Part shown: piece by piece, positions 1-8,350 of the stretch
Numbering within the stretch: the stretch's first letter is position 1
Layout: every line of letters begins with the position of its first letter
Origin: VAXT01 sp038040395
Lineage (GTDB): Bacteria > Actinomycetota > Thermoleophilia > Gaiellales > Gaiellaceae
Length of the DNA stretch: 64,000 bases
Assembly: GCA_038040395.1 (NCBI GenBank)
Contig: JBBPIJ010000001.1
Span: forward strand, 287,893 to 351,892
Direction: 5' to 3'
Program-made: the position numbers and the translations under genes
Notes under the pieces: model-generated
What the model was told of the DNA's origin: nothing
Databases searched by the model: none
Seen by the model: only the letters and a program-made list of their open reading frames with translations

Positions 1-404
1 AGTGCTCCGGAGCGGATGAGCAGCTCGGAGATCTCGAGCGCCTGCTCGCCGTTGTCGGGCTGCGAGACGAGCAGATCGTCGATGTTGACGCCGATCCGGC
101 GCGCGTACTGCGGGTCCATCGCGTGCTCGGCGTCGATGAAGGCGCAGATACCCCCGCGCCGCTGGGCCTCGGCGATCACGTGGTAGACGAGGGTCGTCTT
201 GCCGGACGACTCGGGACCGAAGACCTCGACGACGCGGCCGCGCGGCAGCCCCCCCACTCCGAGCGCGATGTCGAGCGACAGCGATCCAGTCGAGATCGAG
301 CCCGTCGTGACGTGCGCGTGGTCGTTCATGCGCATAACCGAGCCCTTGCCGAACTGTCGCTCGATCTGGCCGAGAGCAGTGTCGAGTGCTTGCTCGCGAT
401 CCAA
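1..404 (-). CDS. recA: RecA recombinase, N-terminal part (runs off the window)
   Basis: RecA forms ATP-dependent filaments on single-stranded DNA, performs strand exchange and triggers LexA self-cleavage in the SOS response. The visible 134 codons read as the RecA N-terminus: the DREQALDTALGQIERQFGKG segment, then Walker A GPESSGKTT near residue 66 and the FIDAEHAMDP segment. The C-terminal two thirds lie outside the window. I chose the TTG start because AGGAGG (413-418) sits 8 bases upstream; an in-frame GTG at 413 overlaps that Shine-Dalgarno. The gene follows thpR with a one-base gap, so it is the downstream end of rodZ-cinA-thpR-recA. No SOS box is visible directly upstream, so any SOS control must act from a promoter further up. 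Confidence 0.96.
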   Translation of the reverse strand, partial: MDREQALDTALGQIERQFGKGSVMRMNDHAHVTTGSISTGSLSLDIALGVGGLPRGRVVEVFGPESSGKTTLVYHVIAEAQRRGGICAFIDAEHAMDPQYARRIGVNIDDLLVSQPDNGEQALEISELLIRSGA

Positions 405-405
405 C

Positions 406-969
406 TCATCCACCTCCTAGCGGAACTGACTCCAAGACTTCGTACTGCGCGCCTGTCGGCCGCAGCCGGGATATGTAAGCAGCAGCATCGGACACCATCA
501 CCGGCCCGAGCTCGGGGATCGCAGGCTGGAGACGGGGTCGTTCGCGAAAGCGGACGACCGTGAGGTGCGGGAGCCACGAACGCCGCTCGGGCTCATAGAC
601 GCCGAGCCGGGCCAGTCGCCCATGAACGTCCTCCGCGATCCGCTTCGCACGCCCCTCCAGATCCTCGAAGACGAGCATTCCGACCGATCGCGTCTCTCGG
701 TACCGCACGGGCGTGAGCGCAGGCCGTGCAGCGCCTTCTGCGGCCTCGCGCAGTGCTTCGATGATCGAGTCGAGCTCCCCGGCCGGGCGCGAGCCGAGGA
801 ATGCGATCGTGACGTGCAGGTTCTCCTCCGGGACGATTCGAGCCGTTTCAGGCGCGCCGAGCTTCTCCCGCTGCCAGCGGGTGATCCCGCGGGCGGCCGC
901 TCGAGGCAGACGAAAGCCGAGAAAGAGCCGTGGGCGCTCATCGCGCAGGACGCTACCCGACGAGGTCAC
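406..969 (-). CDS. thpR: RNA 2',3'-cyclic phosphodiesterase (LigT/ThpR family)
   Basis: This is a 2H phosphoesterase of 187 residues. The family hydrolyses 2',3'-cyclic phosphodiester ends of RNA and can ligate tRNA halves. The two signature tetrads are present: HVTIAFLG in the N-terminal half and HLTVVRF in the C-terminal half. The GTG start at 969 shares the sequence GTGA with the cinA stop, giving a 4-base overlap; an upstream extension to 1068 would run deep into cinA and lacks family similarity. The stop lies one base before the recA start. The cinA-thpR-recA order is common in Gram-positive bacteria and ties the gene to competence/DNA-damage style loci, although its role there is not established. 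Confidence 0.9.
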   Translation of the reverse strand: MTSSGSVLRDERPRLFLGFRLPRAAARGITRWQREKLGAPETARIVPEENLHVTIAFLGSRPAGELDSIIEALREAAEGAARPALTPVRYRETRSVGMLVFEDLEGRAKRIAEDVHGRLARLGVYEPERRSWLPHLTVVRFRERPRLQPAIPELGPVMVSDAAAYISRLRPTGAQYEVLESVPLGGG

Positions 970-2216
970 GCCGAAATGTGACGGCTTCGCTCCAGAAGAT
1001 TCCGCACGAGATGGAGCGCAGCCGCGGTCGCGCGACGCCGGATCGTGTCCCGGTCGCCGGCAAGCCACAGCTCCCGCCTCTGCTCTCGCCCGGGCCCGCT
1101 CGCGTGCACGTAGACGAGGCCGACCGGCTTCTCAGGCGTACCTCCGTCGGGCCCGGCGACACCGGTGACCGCGATCGCCACGTCGGCTCCAAGCGACTCG
1201 CGCGCACCGGCGGCCATGGCCGCAGCGGTCTCCGCCGACACTGCGCCGTGGGCCGCCAGAATCTCCTCGGCAACGCCGAGCTGGGCGAGCTTGACGCCGT
1301 CGTCGTAGGCGACGATTCCGCCGCGGAAGACGTCACTCGCCCCCGGAACGGAGGTCAGGCGAGCCGCGACGAGCCCTCCTGTGCACGACTCCGCGGTCGC
1401 CAGCGAAAGACGGCGTCCGCGAGCCGACTCGAGGACGTGCTCCTCGACGGGGAGAGCGTCCTCCGCGAACACGGCGGGCTCGAGCGCCTCCCGCATCGCG
1501 CGCGCCAGCTCCTCGCCGTCGCCGAAGAGCTCGATCCAGATCTCCCCGTCGTGGGCGCAGATCGTCGCCTCGACCCCCTCCGGCTCGCCTCCTGCTTCCG
1601 CGAGCGCCCTGGCGACGGCCGACTCGCTCACCCCGTAGACCCGCAGGACCCGGTATTTTGGGGCCTCCGTGCTCGCGAGCACCCGCTGGACGGCCTTGTC
1701 CTCGAGCGCCGCGTGCCAGAGACGCCGAAGCTCGGGCGGAGGACCGGGCAGCACGACGGCCACGGTGCTGCCCGTCTCGACGACGAGTCCCGGTGCCGTC
1801 CCCGCGATCCCGATCACGCGGCCCCCATCGGGAACCGTCGCCTGCTTGCGGACGCCTTGCTCGAAGTCCGCATAGGGCCGCCCGAGACGCTCGGCGATCC
1901 GGCGCGAGACTCCTTCGATCTCCCGCTCGAGCCCGGGCTCGACCGACGTGCCCAGTCCCGCGGCGCGTGCGAGAAGCTCGACGGTCCGATCGTCGTGCGT
2001 GGGACCGAGCCCTCCGGACACGACGAGCAGATCCGCCGACAGGCCGTCGCGGAGCGCCGCCTCGAGCTCGTCGGGCTCGTCTCCGACGAGGGTGATCCTC
2101 GCCGGCTCGAGACCCAGCGAGGTCAGCTCAGTCGCGAGAAACGGGCCGTTCGCATCGCGGCGCCCGCCTCGTAGGAGCTCACTTCCTGTGACGAGGACGG
2201 CGACGCGCGGACTCAA
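966..2216 (-). CDS. cinA: CinA-like competence/damage-inducible protein, nicotinamide-nucleotide amidase
   Basis: This is a 416-residue two-domain CinA. The N-terminal MoCF/COG1058 domain has the GSELL start and the VSGGLGPTHDD nucleotide-binding loop near residue 80. The C-terminal amidase domain has the conserved ATAESCTGGLVA segment, with its catalytic Ser, and later AVTGVAGPDGGTPEKPVG. The family deamidates nicotinamide mononucleotide in NAD salvage and may act as an ADP-ribose pyrophosphatase. I chose the TTG at 2216 because it overlaps the rodZ stop as TTGA, and the protein then begins MSPRVAVLVTG as in homologues. The gene is embedded between rodZ and thpR-recA by 4-base overlaps on both sides. 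Confidence 0.93.
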   Translation of the reverse strand: MSPRVAVLVTGSELLRGGRRDANGPFLATELTSLGLEPARITLVGDEPDELEAALRDGLSADLLVVSGGLGPTHDDRTVELLARAAGLGTSVEPGLEREIEGVSRRIAERLGRPYADFEQGVRKQATVPDGGRVIGIAGTAPGLVVETGSTVAVVLPGPPPELRRLWHAALEDKAVQRVLASTEAPKYRVLRVYGVSESAVARALAEAGGEPEGVEATICAHDGEIWIELFGDGEELARAMREALEPAVFAEDALPVEEHVLESARGRRLSLATAESCTGGLVAARLTSVPGASDVFRGGIVAYDDGVKLAQLGVAEEILAAHGAVSAETAAAMAAGARESLGADVAIAVTGVAGPDGGTPEKPVGLVYVHASGPGREQRRELWLAGDRDTIRRRATAAALHLVRNLLERSRHISA

Positions 2217-2944
2217 GAAACCGGCGGCGCAAGCGAGACGCCCGTCGGCGTCACCTCGAGCCACCGGCGCGCTCCGGTGCCGGCGCCCGGCACGACCTGC
2301 GGTTGCCCGTTCAGCCGAAGGCGCAGGTTCGCGGGCGCGGACACGTAGAGCCAGAGATGTCTCCCGGCGAAGGTCCGCGGCCTGCCCTGCTCAAGCGTTC
2401 CCTCATAGACCGGCTTGCCTGTCCGCGAGCCGCGGTAGACGGCCACGTAGGCGCCGCCCCCGACGCCTGAGACGACGAGCCGGGCCGGCGGCTTGGGCTT
2501 CTTCGCGCTTTTTGCCGGCGGCGGGTTGCCCAGAGGGCTCGGTGGATTCTTGTGACCCCCCCACTTCGCCGCGGCAAAGACGAAAACCGTCAGGCCGGCG
2601 ATGACCGCGACGGTCAGCATCACGGCCTTCCCCGGGAGAGCGCTGCGGTTGGAGGTCCCTCCGCCCCGAGGGCGGAACGGCTGCTCTTCCTCCTCTTCCT
2701 CGAGCTCGCCGCGCACGTACCGCGAGTTGAACTCGTCCACGTAGAGCTGGCCGTCGAGCCCGAGGTAATCCGAATACGAGTGGAGGAAGCCCTTGACGTA
2801 GGTCTGTCCGGGCAGGACTTCGAACTGCTCCTCTTCGAGGGCGCGCAGATACTTGCCGCGAATCTTCGTCGCCTGCTCGATCTCCGGAAAGTCGAGCCCC
2901 TGCCGCAGACGAGCCTCGCGGAGGCTGTTGCCGATCTCGAACAC
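2213..2944 (-). CDS. rodZ: RodZ-like cytoskeletal/membrane protein (HTH_25, TM, DUF4115)
   Basis: RodZ proteins link MreB-type or septal cytoskeletons to the membrane; in actinobacteria the role is less clear. The 243 residues show a Cro/C1-like HTH_25 domain (about 5-70, with LREARLRQGLDFPEIEQAT), an acidic stretch of consecutive Glu near residue 85, a single transmembrane helix (about 107-125), a Pro/Lys linker and a C-terminal DUF4115-type beta domain. The start is GTG. It heads the overlapping chain to cinA-thpR-recA. A 12-base gap separates it from the upstream membrane protein gene. It could alternatively be called a helix-turn-helix membrane regulator, but the domain order fits RodZ best. 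Confidence 0.82.
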   Translation of the reverse strand: MFEIGNSLREARLRQGLDFPEIEQATKIRGKYLRALEEEQFEVLPGQTYVKGFLHSYSDYLGLDGQLYVDEFNSRYVRGELEEEEEEQPFRPRGGGTSNRSALPGKAVMLTVAVIAGLTVFVFAAAKWGGHKNPPSPLGNPPPAKSAKKPKPPARLVVSGVGGGAYVAVYRGSRTGKPVYEGTLEQGRPRTFAGRHLWLYVSAPANLRLRLNGQPQVVPGAGTGARRWLEVTPTGVSLAPPVS

Positions 2945-2956
2945 GGGGCCTGGAGT

Positions 2957-3319
2957 CTACGACAAGAGGTAGTACTCGACCGCGTAGACGCCGAGCGAGA
3001 TGGATGCGATCAGCGCCAGATAGAGGGCGAGCCAGCCGAGGATCCGCCCTACCCGGGCCGTTCGCTCGCCTCCTGCGCGCCCGAGAGTGCGCTCGAGCCG
3101 CACTCTGGCCCGACGCGCGACGCGAATCGCCGCAATCGCGAGCACGGCTGCAACGGGGACCGCGACACCGGCGTGGACGAGGCGAAGGTCACGTCGGGAT
3201 TCGGTGGCGAGAGCCGCCAAGGGGATCGCCGCCAGCGCGAGCAGCGCAAGGAGGACCGACAGGCCGGCCGCGCGATTCCGCGGCCGCGACCCGTTACTGC
3301 TTGACGTAGGGACGGCCAA
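2957..3319 (-). CDS. Small predicted membrane protein, unknown function
   Basis: I do not recognise this 120-residue protein. It has a basic N-terminus, then three hydrophobic segments (about 20-40, 48-66 and 92-114). Between the second and third lies a strongly basic linker (ARRARVRLERTLGRAGGERT). The start is uncertain: the TTG at 3319 overlaps the end of the upstream ABC permease gene by 26 bases and has no good Shine-Dalgarno. It lies between the transporter operon and rodZ on the same strand, so it may be co-transcribed with either. The reading frame is GC-biased like its neighbours, which supports coding. Confidence 0.6.
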   Translation of the reverse strand: MAVPTSSSNGSRPRNRAAGLSVLLALLALAAIPLAALATESRRDLRLVHAGVAVPVAAVLAIAAIRVARRARVRLERTLGRAGGERTARVGRILGWLALYLALIASISLGVYAVEYYLLS

Positions 3320-4460
3320 CAGCGGCTGGTGGGATCGAGCGGCCGATCACTCCGGCCACAGCGATCAGGGTCAAGAGGTACGGCAGGATCGAGATCAGGT
3401 TCGACGAGATGTCCGCCTCGCGCTGGAGCGGGATCGCGAGCGCAAACCCGAACCCGAAGAGCAGCGTCGCCACGAACGCCCAACCCGGCCGCCATTTCCC
3501 GAAGATGACCGCTGCCAGCGCAATGTACCCGCGGCCGCCGGTCATGTTCTCGGTGAACCTGCCCGTGAATCCGATCGACAGGAACGCCCCTCCGAGCGCC
3601 GCCAGGACCCCCGAGGTGACCACGGCTGCATAGCGCACGCGGTACACAGAGATGCCGACGGTGTCTGCGGCGCGCGGATGCTCGCCGACCGCTCGGATCC
3701 GCAGACCGATGGGAGTCTTGAACAGGACGATGTAGGAGAGCAGCACGGTCAGGAACATGAGCCAGACGAGGAGGCTCAGGTCCGCGCCCGGCACCCAGTC
3801 GAGAAAACCAAGCAGTTGCTCGAGACTGGGAACGCGTTTGATCTGGCCCTTCACGGTTCCGTCCGGATAGATAGAGCTGTACAGGTAGCCCGTGAGGCCG
3901 AGCGCAAGGAGGTTCACGGCGAAGCCGCTGACGATCTGGTCGGCCCGCAGGTGAATCGAGAAGACGCCGTGAATCAACGCGAGGAGTCCGCCGGACAGCA
4001 TCGCCATCAGGAGGCCGACGACCCAGCTGCCGCTCCAGATCGACCCCCAGACGCCGAAGAACGCACCGACGAGCATCATCCCCTCGAGCCCGATGTTCAC
4101 GACGCCTGAGCGTTCCGAGAAGATGCCCCCCATTGCCGCGTAGGCGAGCGGCGTGGCGAACCGGAGCGTCGAAGCCAGCAGCCCTCCCGTGAGCACGGCC
4201 TCGAGAGTGGTCTGGTCGACTCCCTGCGCCCACAGGCCGCCGAGGGTGCCGAGGAACGCGATCGCGATCGCAAATCCTCCGAGCCGCCGCTCCCCCTGGC
4301 TCAGCGCCGCCAGGCCGAGGGCGAGTGCGCCCAGCCCGATGACGATCGGAATCACGGTCGTGCGGATCGTGAACGGCGGCAGCGTCAGCAGGAAGGCGAC
4401 GAGCCCGAGCCCGATGCCGACAGCCGAGACCGCTCTGACGTTCCTGTGCAGATCGATCAC
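3294..4460 (-). CDS. Nucleoside-type ABC transporter permease 2 (BPD_transp_2)
   Basis: This is the second permease of a BMP-type importer (NupQ-like family), 388 residues with about ten hydrophobic segments. The family hallmark region is present around 110-140 (GGIFSERSGVVNIGLEGMML), as is the ABC-contact loop TPIGLRIRAVGEHPRAADTVG. These importers take up nucleosides or related compounds and pair with a BmpA/Med lipoprotein. The GTG start overlaps the first permease gene as GTGA. The gene order bmpA - ATPase - permease 1 - permease 2 is the standard one. The substrate cannot be read from the sequence. Confidence 0.9.
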   Translation of the reverse strand: MIDLHRNVRAVSAVGIGLGLVAFLLTLPPFTIRTTVIPIVIGLGALALGLAALSQGERRLGGFAIAIAFLGTLGGLWAQGVDQTTLEAVLTGGLLASTLRFATPLAYAAMGGIFSERSGVVNIGLEGMMLVGAFFGVWGSIWSGSWVVGLLMAMLSGGLLALIHGVFSIHLRADQIVSGFAVNLLALGLTGYLYSSIYPDGTVKGQIKRVPSLEQLLGFLDWVPGADLSLLVWLMFLTVLLSYIVLFKTPIGLRIRAVGEHPRAADTVGISVYRVRYAAVVTSGVLAALGGAFLSIGFTGRFTENMTGGRGYIALAAVIFGKWRPGWAFVATLLFGFGFALAIPLQREADISSNLISILPYLLTLIAVAGVIGRSIPPAAVGRPYVKQ

Positions 4461-5656
4461 AGTGGGGCAGGCTCCTCGGCCGTGGACCGACCCAATCGGA
4501 GATAGCGCCGGCTGCGCCAGATGTAGACGATGAGGAGCTCCGCCCCGACGAAGAAGATGACGAGCGCCTGGATCATCGTCGCGAGGTCCGTCGCGAGCGC
4601 CGGCTCGAAGACCTCGGGGTTGAGGTTGCGTGACGACGTTCCCGTGCTCAGCGCGGCGAACAGGAGGCCGGCGAAGAAGATCCCGACCGCCTTGTTGCGG
4701 CCGAGCAGCGCGACGGCGATGGCCGTGAACGCCACGAAGTTCGTATCGAAGTCACTCTGGTCGACCGCCTGCTTGACCCCGAGCAGGTCGACCGTGCCGG
4801 CGAGTCCGGCGAACGCCCCGGAGATGGCGAGCGCGAGGAAGTAGTTCTTCCGCACACCGATGCCGCTGTACCGCGCCGCCTCGGCGTTGAAGCCGACCGC
4901 GCGCACCTCGTAGCCGAGCGTCGTGCGGTTGAGGATGATGAAGTAGACGACGAGCGCGGCGAGGGCGATCAGGAACCCGGCGTGCAGGTACGGCGACCAG
5001 ATGATCCAGAGCGTCGAGGAGTCGAAGATGATCGCGGAACGGGGCAGCGAGGGCGCCGCGCCCTGCAACGGCCCGTTGAGCTCGAATAACCACTTGCCCC
5101 CGTAGATCGCGATCCAGTTGAGCATGATCGTCGTGATCACCTCGTGGGCCCCGACCGTCGCGCGAAGGAAGCCGGCGATGCCGCCCCAGAGCGCTCCCCC
5201 GACGATGCCCGCCACGATGCACAGGCCGACGTGCAGGGGACGGCTGAGGCCCTCCAGATGCGTCCCGACGAGTAGGGCGAAGATGAACCCGACCCAGTAC
5301 TGGCCCTGCCCTCCGATGTTGAAGAGGCCGCACCGGAACGCGAACGCCACTGCGAGAGCGGCGAGAATCAGCGGCGTCGCAGAGCGGAGCGTCTGTTCGA
5401 GGTCGCGGGCAGACTCTCGCGTTTCCTGTCCCGTCAACCATTGGTACGGCCAGTTGAAGCCTGCTCCCTCGAATATCGCCCGATACGCCGTGATCGGGTT
5501 GTGGCCGGTGAGCAGGACGACGAGCCCTCCGATCAGGAAAGCGAGGAACGTGGCCGCGAGCGGTATGAGTACGCCGCCAGCGCGCTCCTGGATGCCGGCC
5601 CTCAGGGAATAGGCCTCTTGGGTCTCCGGCGCCGGCGCCGGCGGCGTGACGCTCAC
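4457..5656 (-). CDS. Nucleoside-type ABC transporter permease 1 (BPD_transp_2)
   Basis: This is the first permease of the same importer (NupP-like), 399 residues. An N-terminal cytoplasmic stretch is followed by a hydrophobic helix (about 30-52) and a long extracytoplasmic loop containing NPITAYRAIFEGAG, then eight or so further helices. Family signatures are FRCGLFNIGGQGQYWVG near 107 and the coupling loop TTLGYEVRAVGFNAEAARYSG near 270. The gene overlaps both neighbours by 4 bases (GTGA), so the two permeases and the ATPase are probably made in fixed proportion. Confidence 0.92.
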   Translation of the reverse strand: MSVTPPAPAPETQEAYSLRAGIQERAGGVLIPLAATFLAFLIGGLVVLLTGHNPITAYRAIFEGAGFNWPYQWLTGQETRESARDLEQTLRSATPLILAALAVAFAFRCGLFNIGGQGQYWVGFIFALLVGTHLEGLSRPLHVGLCIVAGIVGGALWGGIAGFLRATVGAHEVITTIMLNWIAIYGGKWLFELNGPLQGAAPSLPRSAIIFDSSTLWIIWSPYLHAGFLIALAALVVYFIILNRTTLGYEVRAVGFNAEAARYSGIGVRKNYFLALAISGAFAGLAGTVDLLGVKQAVDQSDFDTNFVAFTAIAVALLGRNKAVGIFFAGLLFAALSTGTSSRNLNPEVFEPALATDLATMIQALVIFFVGAELLIVYIWRSRRYLRLGRSTAEEPAPL

Positions 5657-7182
5657 GCAACCGCCTCTCGCCTACCACCGGTCATGGCGAGGCCCAGCTC
5701 TTCCTCCGTGACGTCGGGCCCGTATTCGCCGACGATCCGGCCGCCGAACATGACGAGGATGCGGTCAGAGAGCGACATGATCTCTTCGAGCTCGAGAGAG
5801 ACGAGGAGGACGGCGCGGCCCTCGTCCCGCTCTGCGATGAGGCGGTTGTGGACGAACTCGATGGCGCCGACGTCGAGCCCTCTCGTCGGTTGTCCGGCCA
5901 CGAGCACCCGTGGGTCGCGCTCCACCTCGCGGGCGATGACGATCTTCTGCTGGTTGCCACCGGACAGGGACGAGGCGAGCGTCGTCGGCGTCCCGCCCCG
6001 CACGTCGAACTCCTTCAGCAGCCTGCGGGCAAGTGCGATCAGACGGCTCGGTCGCAGCCAGCCGAACCGTGAGTTGGGCTCGTTCCGGTACTCGTGGAGC
6101 CCGATGTTCTCGGCCAGCGTGAAGTCGAGGACGAGCCCGCGCCGCTGCCGGTCCTCCGGGATGTGGCCGATCCCCTCGTCGAATCGCTCGCGGGTCGAGT
6201 CGCGCGTGATGTCCTCGCCGGCGATTCGGATGACGCCGCTCTGAGCCCTGGTCAACCCAGTGAGGGCGTCGATCAGCTCGCTTTGACCGTTCCCATCGAC
6301 GCCCGCGATGCCGACGATCTCACCCGCGCGCACCTCGAAGGAGACATTCCGGACTGCCGGCAGGCCGCGCTGGTCGAGCACGTCCAGGCCCTTGACCTGA
6401 AGCAGCGGCTCGCCGGGCTCGGCCGGCTTCTTGTCCACGCGGAGGAACACCTCTCGTCCGACCATGAGCTTGGCCAGCTGCTCCTGGGTGGCACCCTGGC
6501 GCGGAAGCGTCTCGATCTTCCTGCCTCGCCGGAGAACGGTCACCCGGTCGGCGATCTCGAGCACCTCGTGCAGCTTGTGGCTGATGAAGATGACGGACAT
6601 GCCCTCCTCGGTGAGCGTGCGCAGGATCCCGAAGAGCTCCAGAGCCTCCTGCGGCGTGAGTACTGCCGTCGGCTCGTCCAGAATCAGAATCTCGGCGCCC
6701 CGGTAGAGGGCCTTCAGGATCTCGACCCGCTGCTGCTGGCCGACGCTGATGTCCTCTACGCGGGCGTGCGGGTCGATGGCGAACTTGAACGTCTCGGCGA
6801 TCCGCTTGACGCGCTCCTCCGCGGCGGCCTCGTCGAGCAGCACCTTCTCGCGGGTCGGCTCGACCCCGAGCACGATGTTCTCCGCGACCGTCATCACCGG
6901 GATGAGCATGAAGTGCTGGTGGACCATGCCGATTCCAAGGTCGATCGCCTCGCGCGGCGACGTCATCGCAACCGGCTTCCCCTTGATCCGAATCTCGCCC
7001 TCGTCCGGCTGGTAGAGACCGTAGAGGACGTTCATCAGCGTCGACTTGCCGGCGCCGTTCTCGCCGAGCAGGGCGTGCACTTCACCGAGCTGTAGGTCGA
7101 AGTCCACGCCGTCGGTTGCGACCACGCCGGGGAACCGCTTCGTGATGCCCTTCAGCTCCAGAAGAGGCGCTTCTTCGGTCAT
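5653..7182 (-). CDS. Nucleoside-type ABC transporter ATPase, tandem ABC domains
   Basis: This double ATPase (NupO/RbsA-like, 509 residues) powers the BMP importer. Domain 1 has a full Walker A (LLGENGAGKSTLMN, about residue 37), signature ISVGQQQRVEIL and Walker B ILILDEPTAVLTP. Domain 2 has the degenerate Walker A typical of the family (GVDGNGQSEL), the signature SLSGGNQQKIVIAREVE and a Walker B written VLVAGQPTRGLDVGA, so one of the two sites is expected to be weak, as is usual for these proteins. It lies downstream of bmpA, separated by 54 bases that contain a strong hairpin. Confidence 0.95.
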   Translation of the reverse strand: MTEEAPLLELKGITKRFPGVVATDGVDFDLQLGEVHALLGENGAGKSTLMNVLYGLYQPDEGEIRIKGKPVAMTSPREAIDLGIGMVHQHFMLIPVMTVAENIVLGVEPTREKVLLDEAAAEERVKRIAETFKFAIDPHARVEDISVGQQQRVEILKALYRGAEILILDEPTAVLTPQEALELFGILRTLTEEGMSVIFISHKLHEVLEIADRVTVLRRGRKIETLPRQGATQEQLAKLMVGREVFLRVDKKPAEPGEPLLQVKGLDVLDQRGLPAVRNVSFEVRAGEIVGIAGVDGNGQSELIDALTGLTRAQSGVIRIAGEDITRDSTRERFDEGIGHIPEDRQRRGLVLDFTLAENIGLHEYRNEPNSRFGWLRPSRLIALARRLLKEFDVRGGTPTTLASSLSGGNQQKIVIAREVERDPRVLVAGQPTRGLDVGAIEFVHNRLIAERDEGRAVLLVSLELEEIMSLSDRILVMFGGRIVGEYGPDVTEEELGLAMTGGRREAVA

Positions 7183-7192
7183 GCGGTGCCAT

Positions 7193-7227
7193 CGTACGGG
7201 GGCGGACGGTCTGCCCGCCCCCGTACG
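7193..7227 (-). promoter_or_regulatory. Intercistronic hairpin between bmpA and the ABC ATPase gene
   Basis: A perfect 13-bp inverted repeat lies here: CGTACGGGGGCGG at 7193-7205 and its complement at 7215-7227, with a 9-base loop. No U-tract follows in the transcribed (minus) direction, so it is not a classical intrinsic terminator. In binding-protein-dependent ABC operons such hairpins commonly protect the upstream binding-protein mRNA from 3' exonucleases and reduce downstream expression; this role is inferred here. Confidence 0.75.
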
Positions 7228-7236
7228 GTCACCTTC

Positions 7237-8280
7237 CTACTTGAGCGAGGACGGCGGGTCGATCGAGCCATCCTTCAGGCCCGCCTCGGCCTTGGCCACA
7301 GCGTCCGTCACGCTCTGCGGCACGGGCGTTTGGAAGTCCGTCAGCAGCTTCGCGTCGGGCAGTTGCTCGACGCCGTAGACCGCGTTCATCCCGCCCTTGA
7401 AATCGCCGTCGACGAACGTCTTGATCACGCCGAAGACTGACTCCGTGAGGGGCTTGAGCGCGCTCACGAGCACGCAGTCGCCCTGGGCCGACTGGTCGGC
7501 GTCGACGCCGATCGCCGTCACGTTCTTCTCGCAGCCAGCGTCCATCGCGCCGAGGCCGCAGTCGCCCGCGACCTGGAACACCACGTCGGAGCCCTGTGAG
7601 ATCTGGTCGAGCGCGATCTCCTTGCACTTCGCCGCGTCGTTGAAGTCGTTGGAGTACGCGTTCAGGAGCTTGACGCTCGGCTTCGTCGCCTTCACCGCCG
7701 CCTGGTAGCCGGCGATCCAGTTGTCGACCGGTGGGATCTTGATGCCGCCGACCGTGGATACGGTGCCGGTCTTCGTCGTCAGCGCGGCGACGACACCCGC
7801 GAGGTATCCCGACTCCTCGGACGGATACTGCATGCCGAGGGCGTTAGCGACGGCACACGTCTTTGCCTCTACGCATGACTCGTCGCCCGGCTCGCCGTAG
7901 AAGTGGTCGACCCCCGCGAACGACACGTCGGGGTTCGCCGTCGCAACCTTGATCGTCGACGGTGCGAGCAGGAACCCGACGGCGATCACGAAATCGTTCC
8001 CATCGTCGACTGCCGCCTGCAGGTTCGGCTCGTAGTCGTCCGCCGAGTTCGACACGTAAACCCGCTTCTCGATGTCGAGATCCGTCTCGGCCTTGTCGAG
8101 GCCCTTGATCGAGAACTCGTTGAAGCCGCGGTCGTCGACTCCGCCGGTATCGCTGACGAGCGCGACCTTCATCTTGTCGCTGCCGCCGCCTCCGCCGTCG
8201 CCGCCGCATGCCGCAGCGCCGAAGACAAGGAGCAGCGTCGTGGCTCCAAGGACCAGCCACGTCCACCGCGTTCGTATCAC
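7237..8280 (-). CDS. bmpA: BMP family nucleoside-binding lipoprotein
   Basis: This is the substrate-binding lipoprotein of the importer, 347 residues. The signal peptide (residues 1-24) ends in a lipobox GAAAC with Cys at about 25, followed by a glycine-rich linker. The mature part starts with MKVALVSDTGGVDDRGFNE, the typical BMP/Med opening, and contains GVDADQSAQGDCVLVSALKP late in the fold. The family binds purine nucleosides in spirochaetes, streptococci and lactococci. The GTG start has GAGGAGGG seven bases upstream. It is the first gene of the operon, and a plausible promoter lies just behind ftsK. Confidence 0.94.
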   Translation of the reverse strand: MIRTRWTWLVLGATTLLLVFGAAACGGDGGGGGSDKMKVALVSDTGGVDDRGFNEFSIKGLDKAETDLDIEKRVYVSNSADDYEPNLQAAVDDGNDFVIAVGFLLAPSTIKVATANPDVSFAGVDHFYGEPGDESCVEAKTCAVANALGMQYPSEESGYLAGVVAALTTKTGTVSTVGGIKIPPVDNWIAGYQAAVKATKPSVKLLNAYSNDFNDAAKCKEIALDQISQGSDVVFQVAGDCGLGAMDAGCEKNVTAIGVDADQSAQGDCVLVSALKPLTESVFGVIKTFVDGDFKGGMNAVYGVEQLPDAKLLTDFQTPVPQSVTDAVAKAEAGLKDGSIDPPSSLK

Positions 8281-8321
8281 AGCACCCTCCTCTGACCCGT
8301 TCGTGTGTTCAGGAGAGCGAT

Positions 8322-8350
8322 GCTAAACGAGTGAGAACGCGTTAGCTCAA
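8322..8350 (-). promoter_or_regulatory. Predicted promoter for the bmpA transporter operon
   Basis: On the minus strand, TTGAGC (8345-8350) and TTTAGC (8322-8327) are separated by exactly 17 bases. This fits a housekeeping sigma promoter with transcription starting near 8315, about 35 bases before the bmpA GTG. The -35 box begins one base past the end of ftsK. I looked for a purine riboswitch in the short leader and there is no room for one. Confidence 0.45.

Noticed and set aside
405..560. LexA box upstream of recA
   Set aside because: No CGAAC-N4-GTTCG is visible near the recA start; the gene is coupled to thpR and any SOS site would have to be further upstream.
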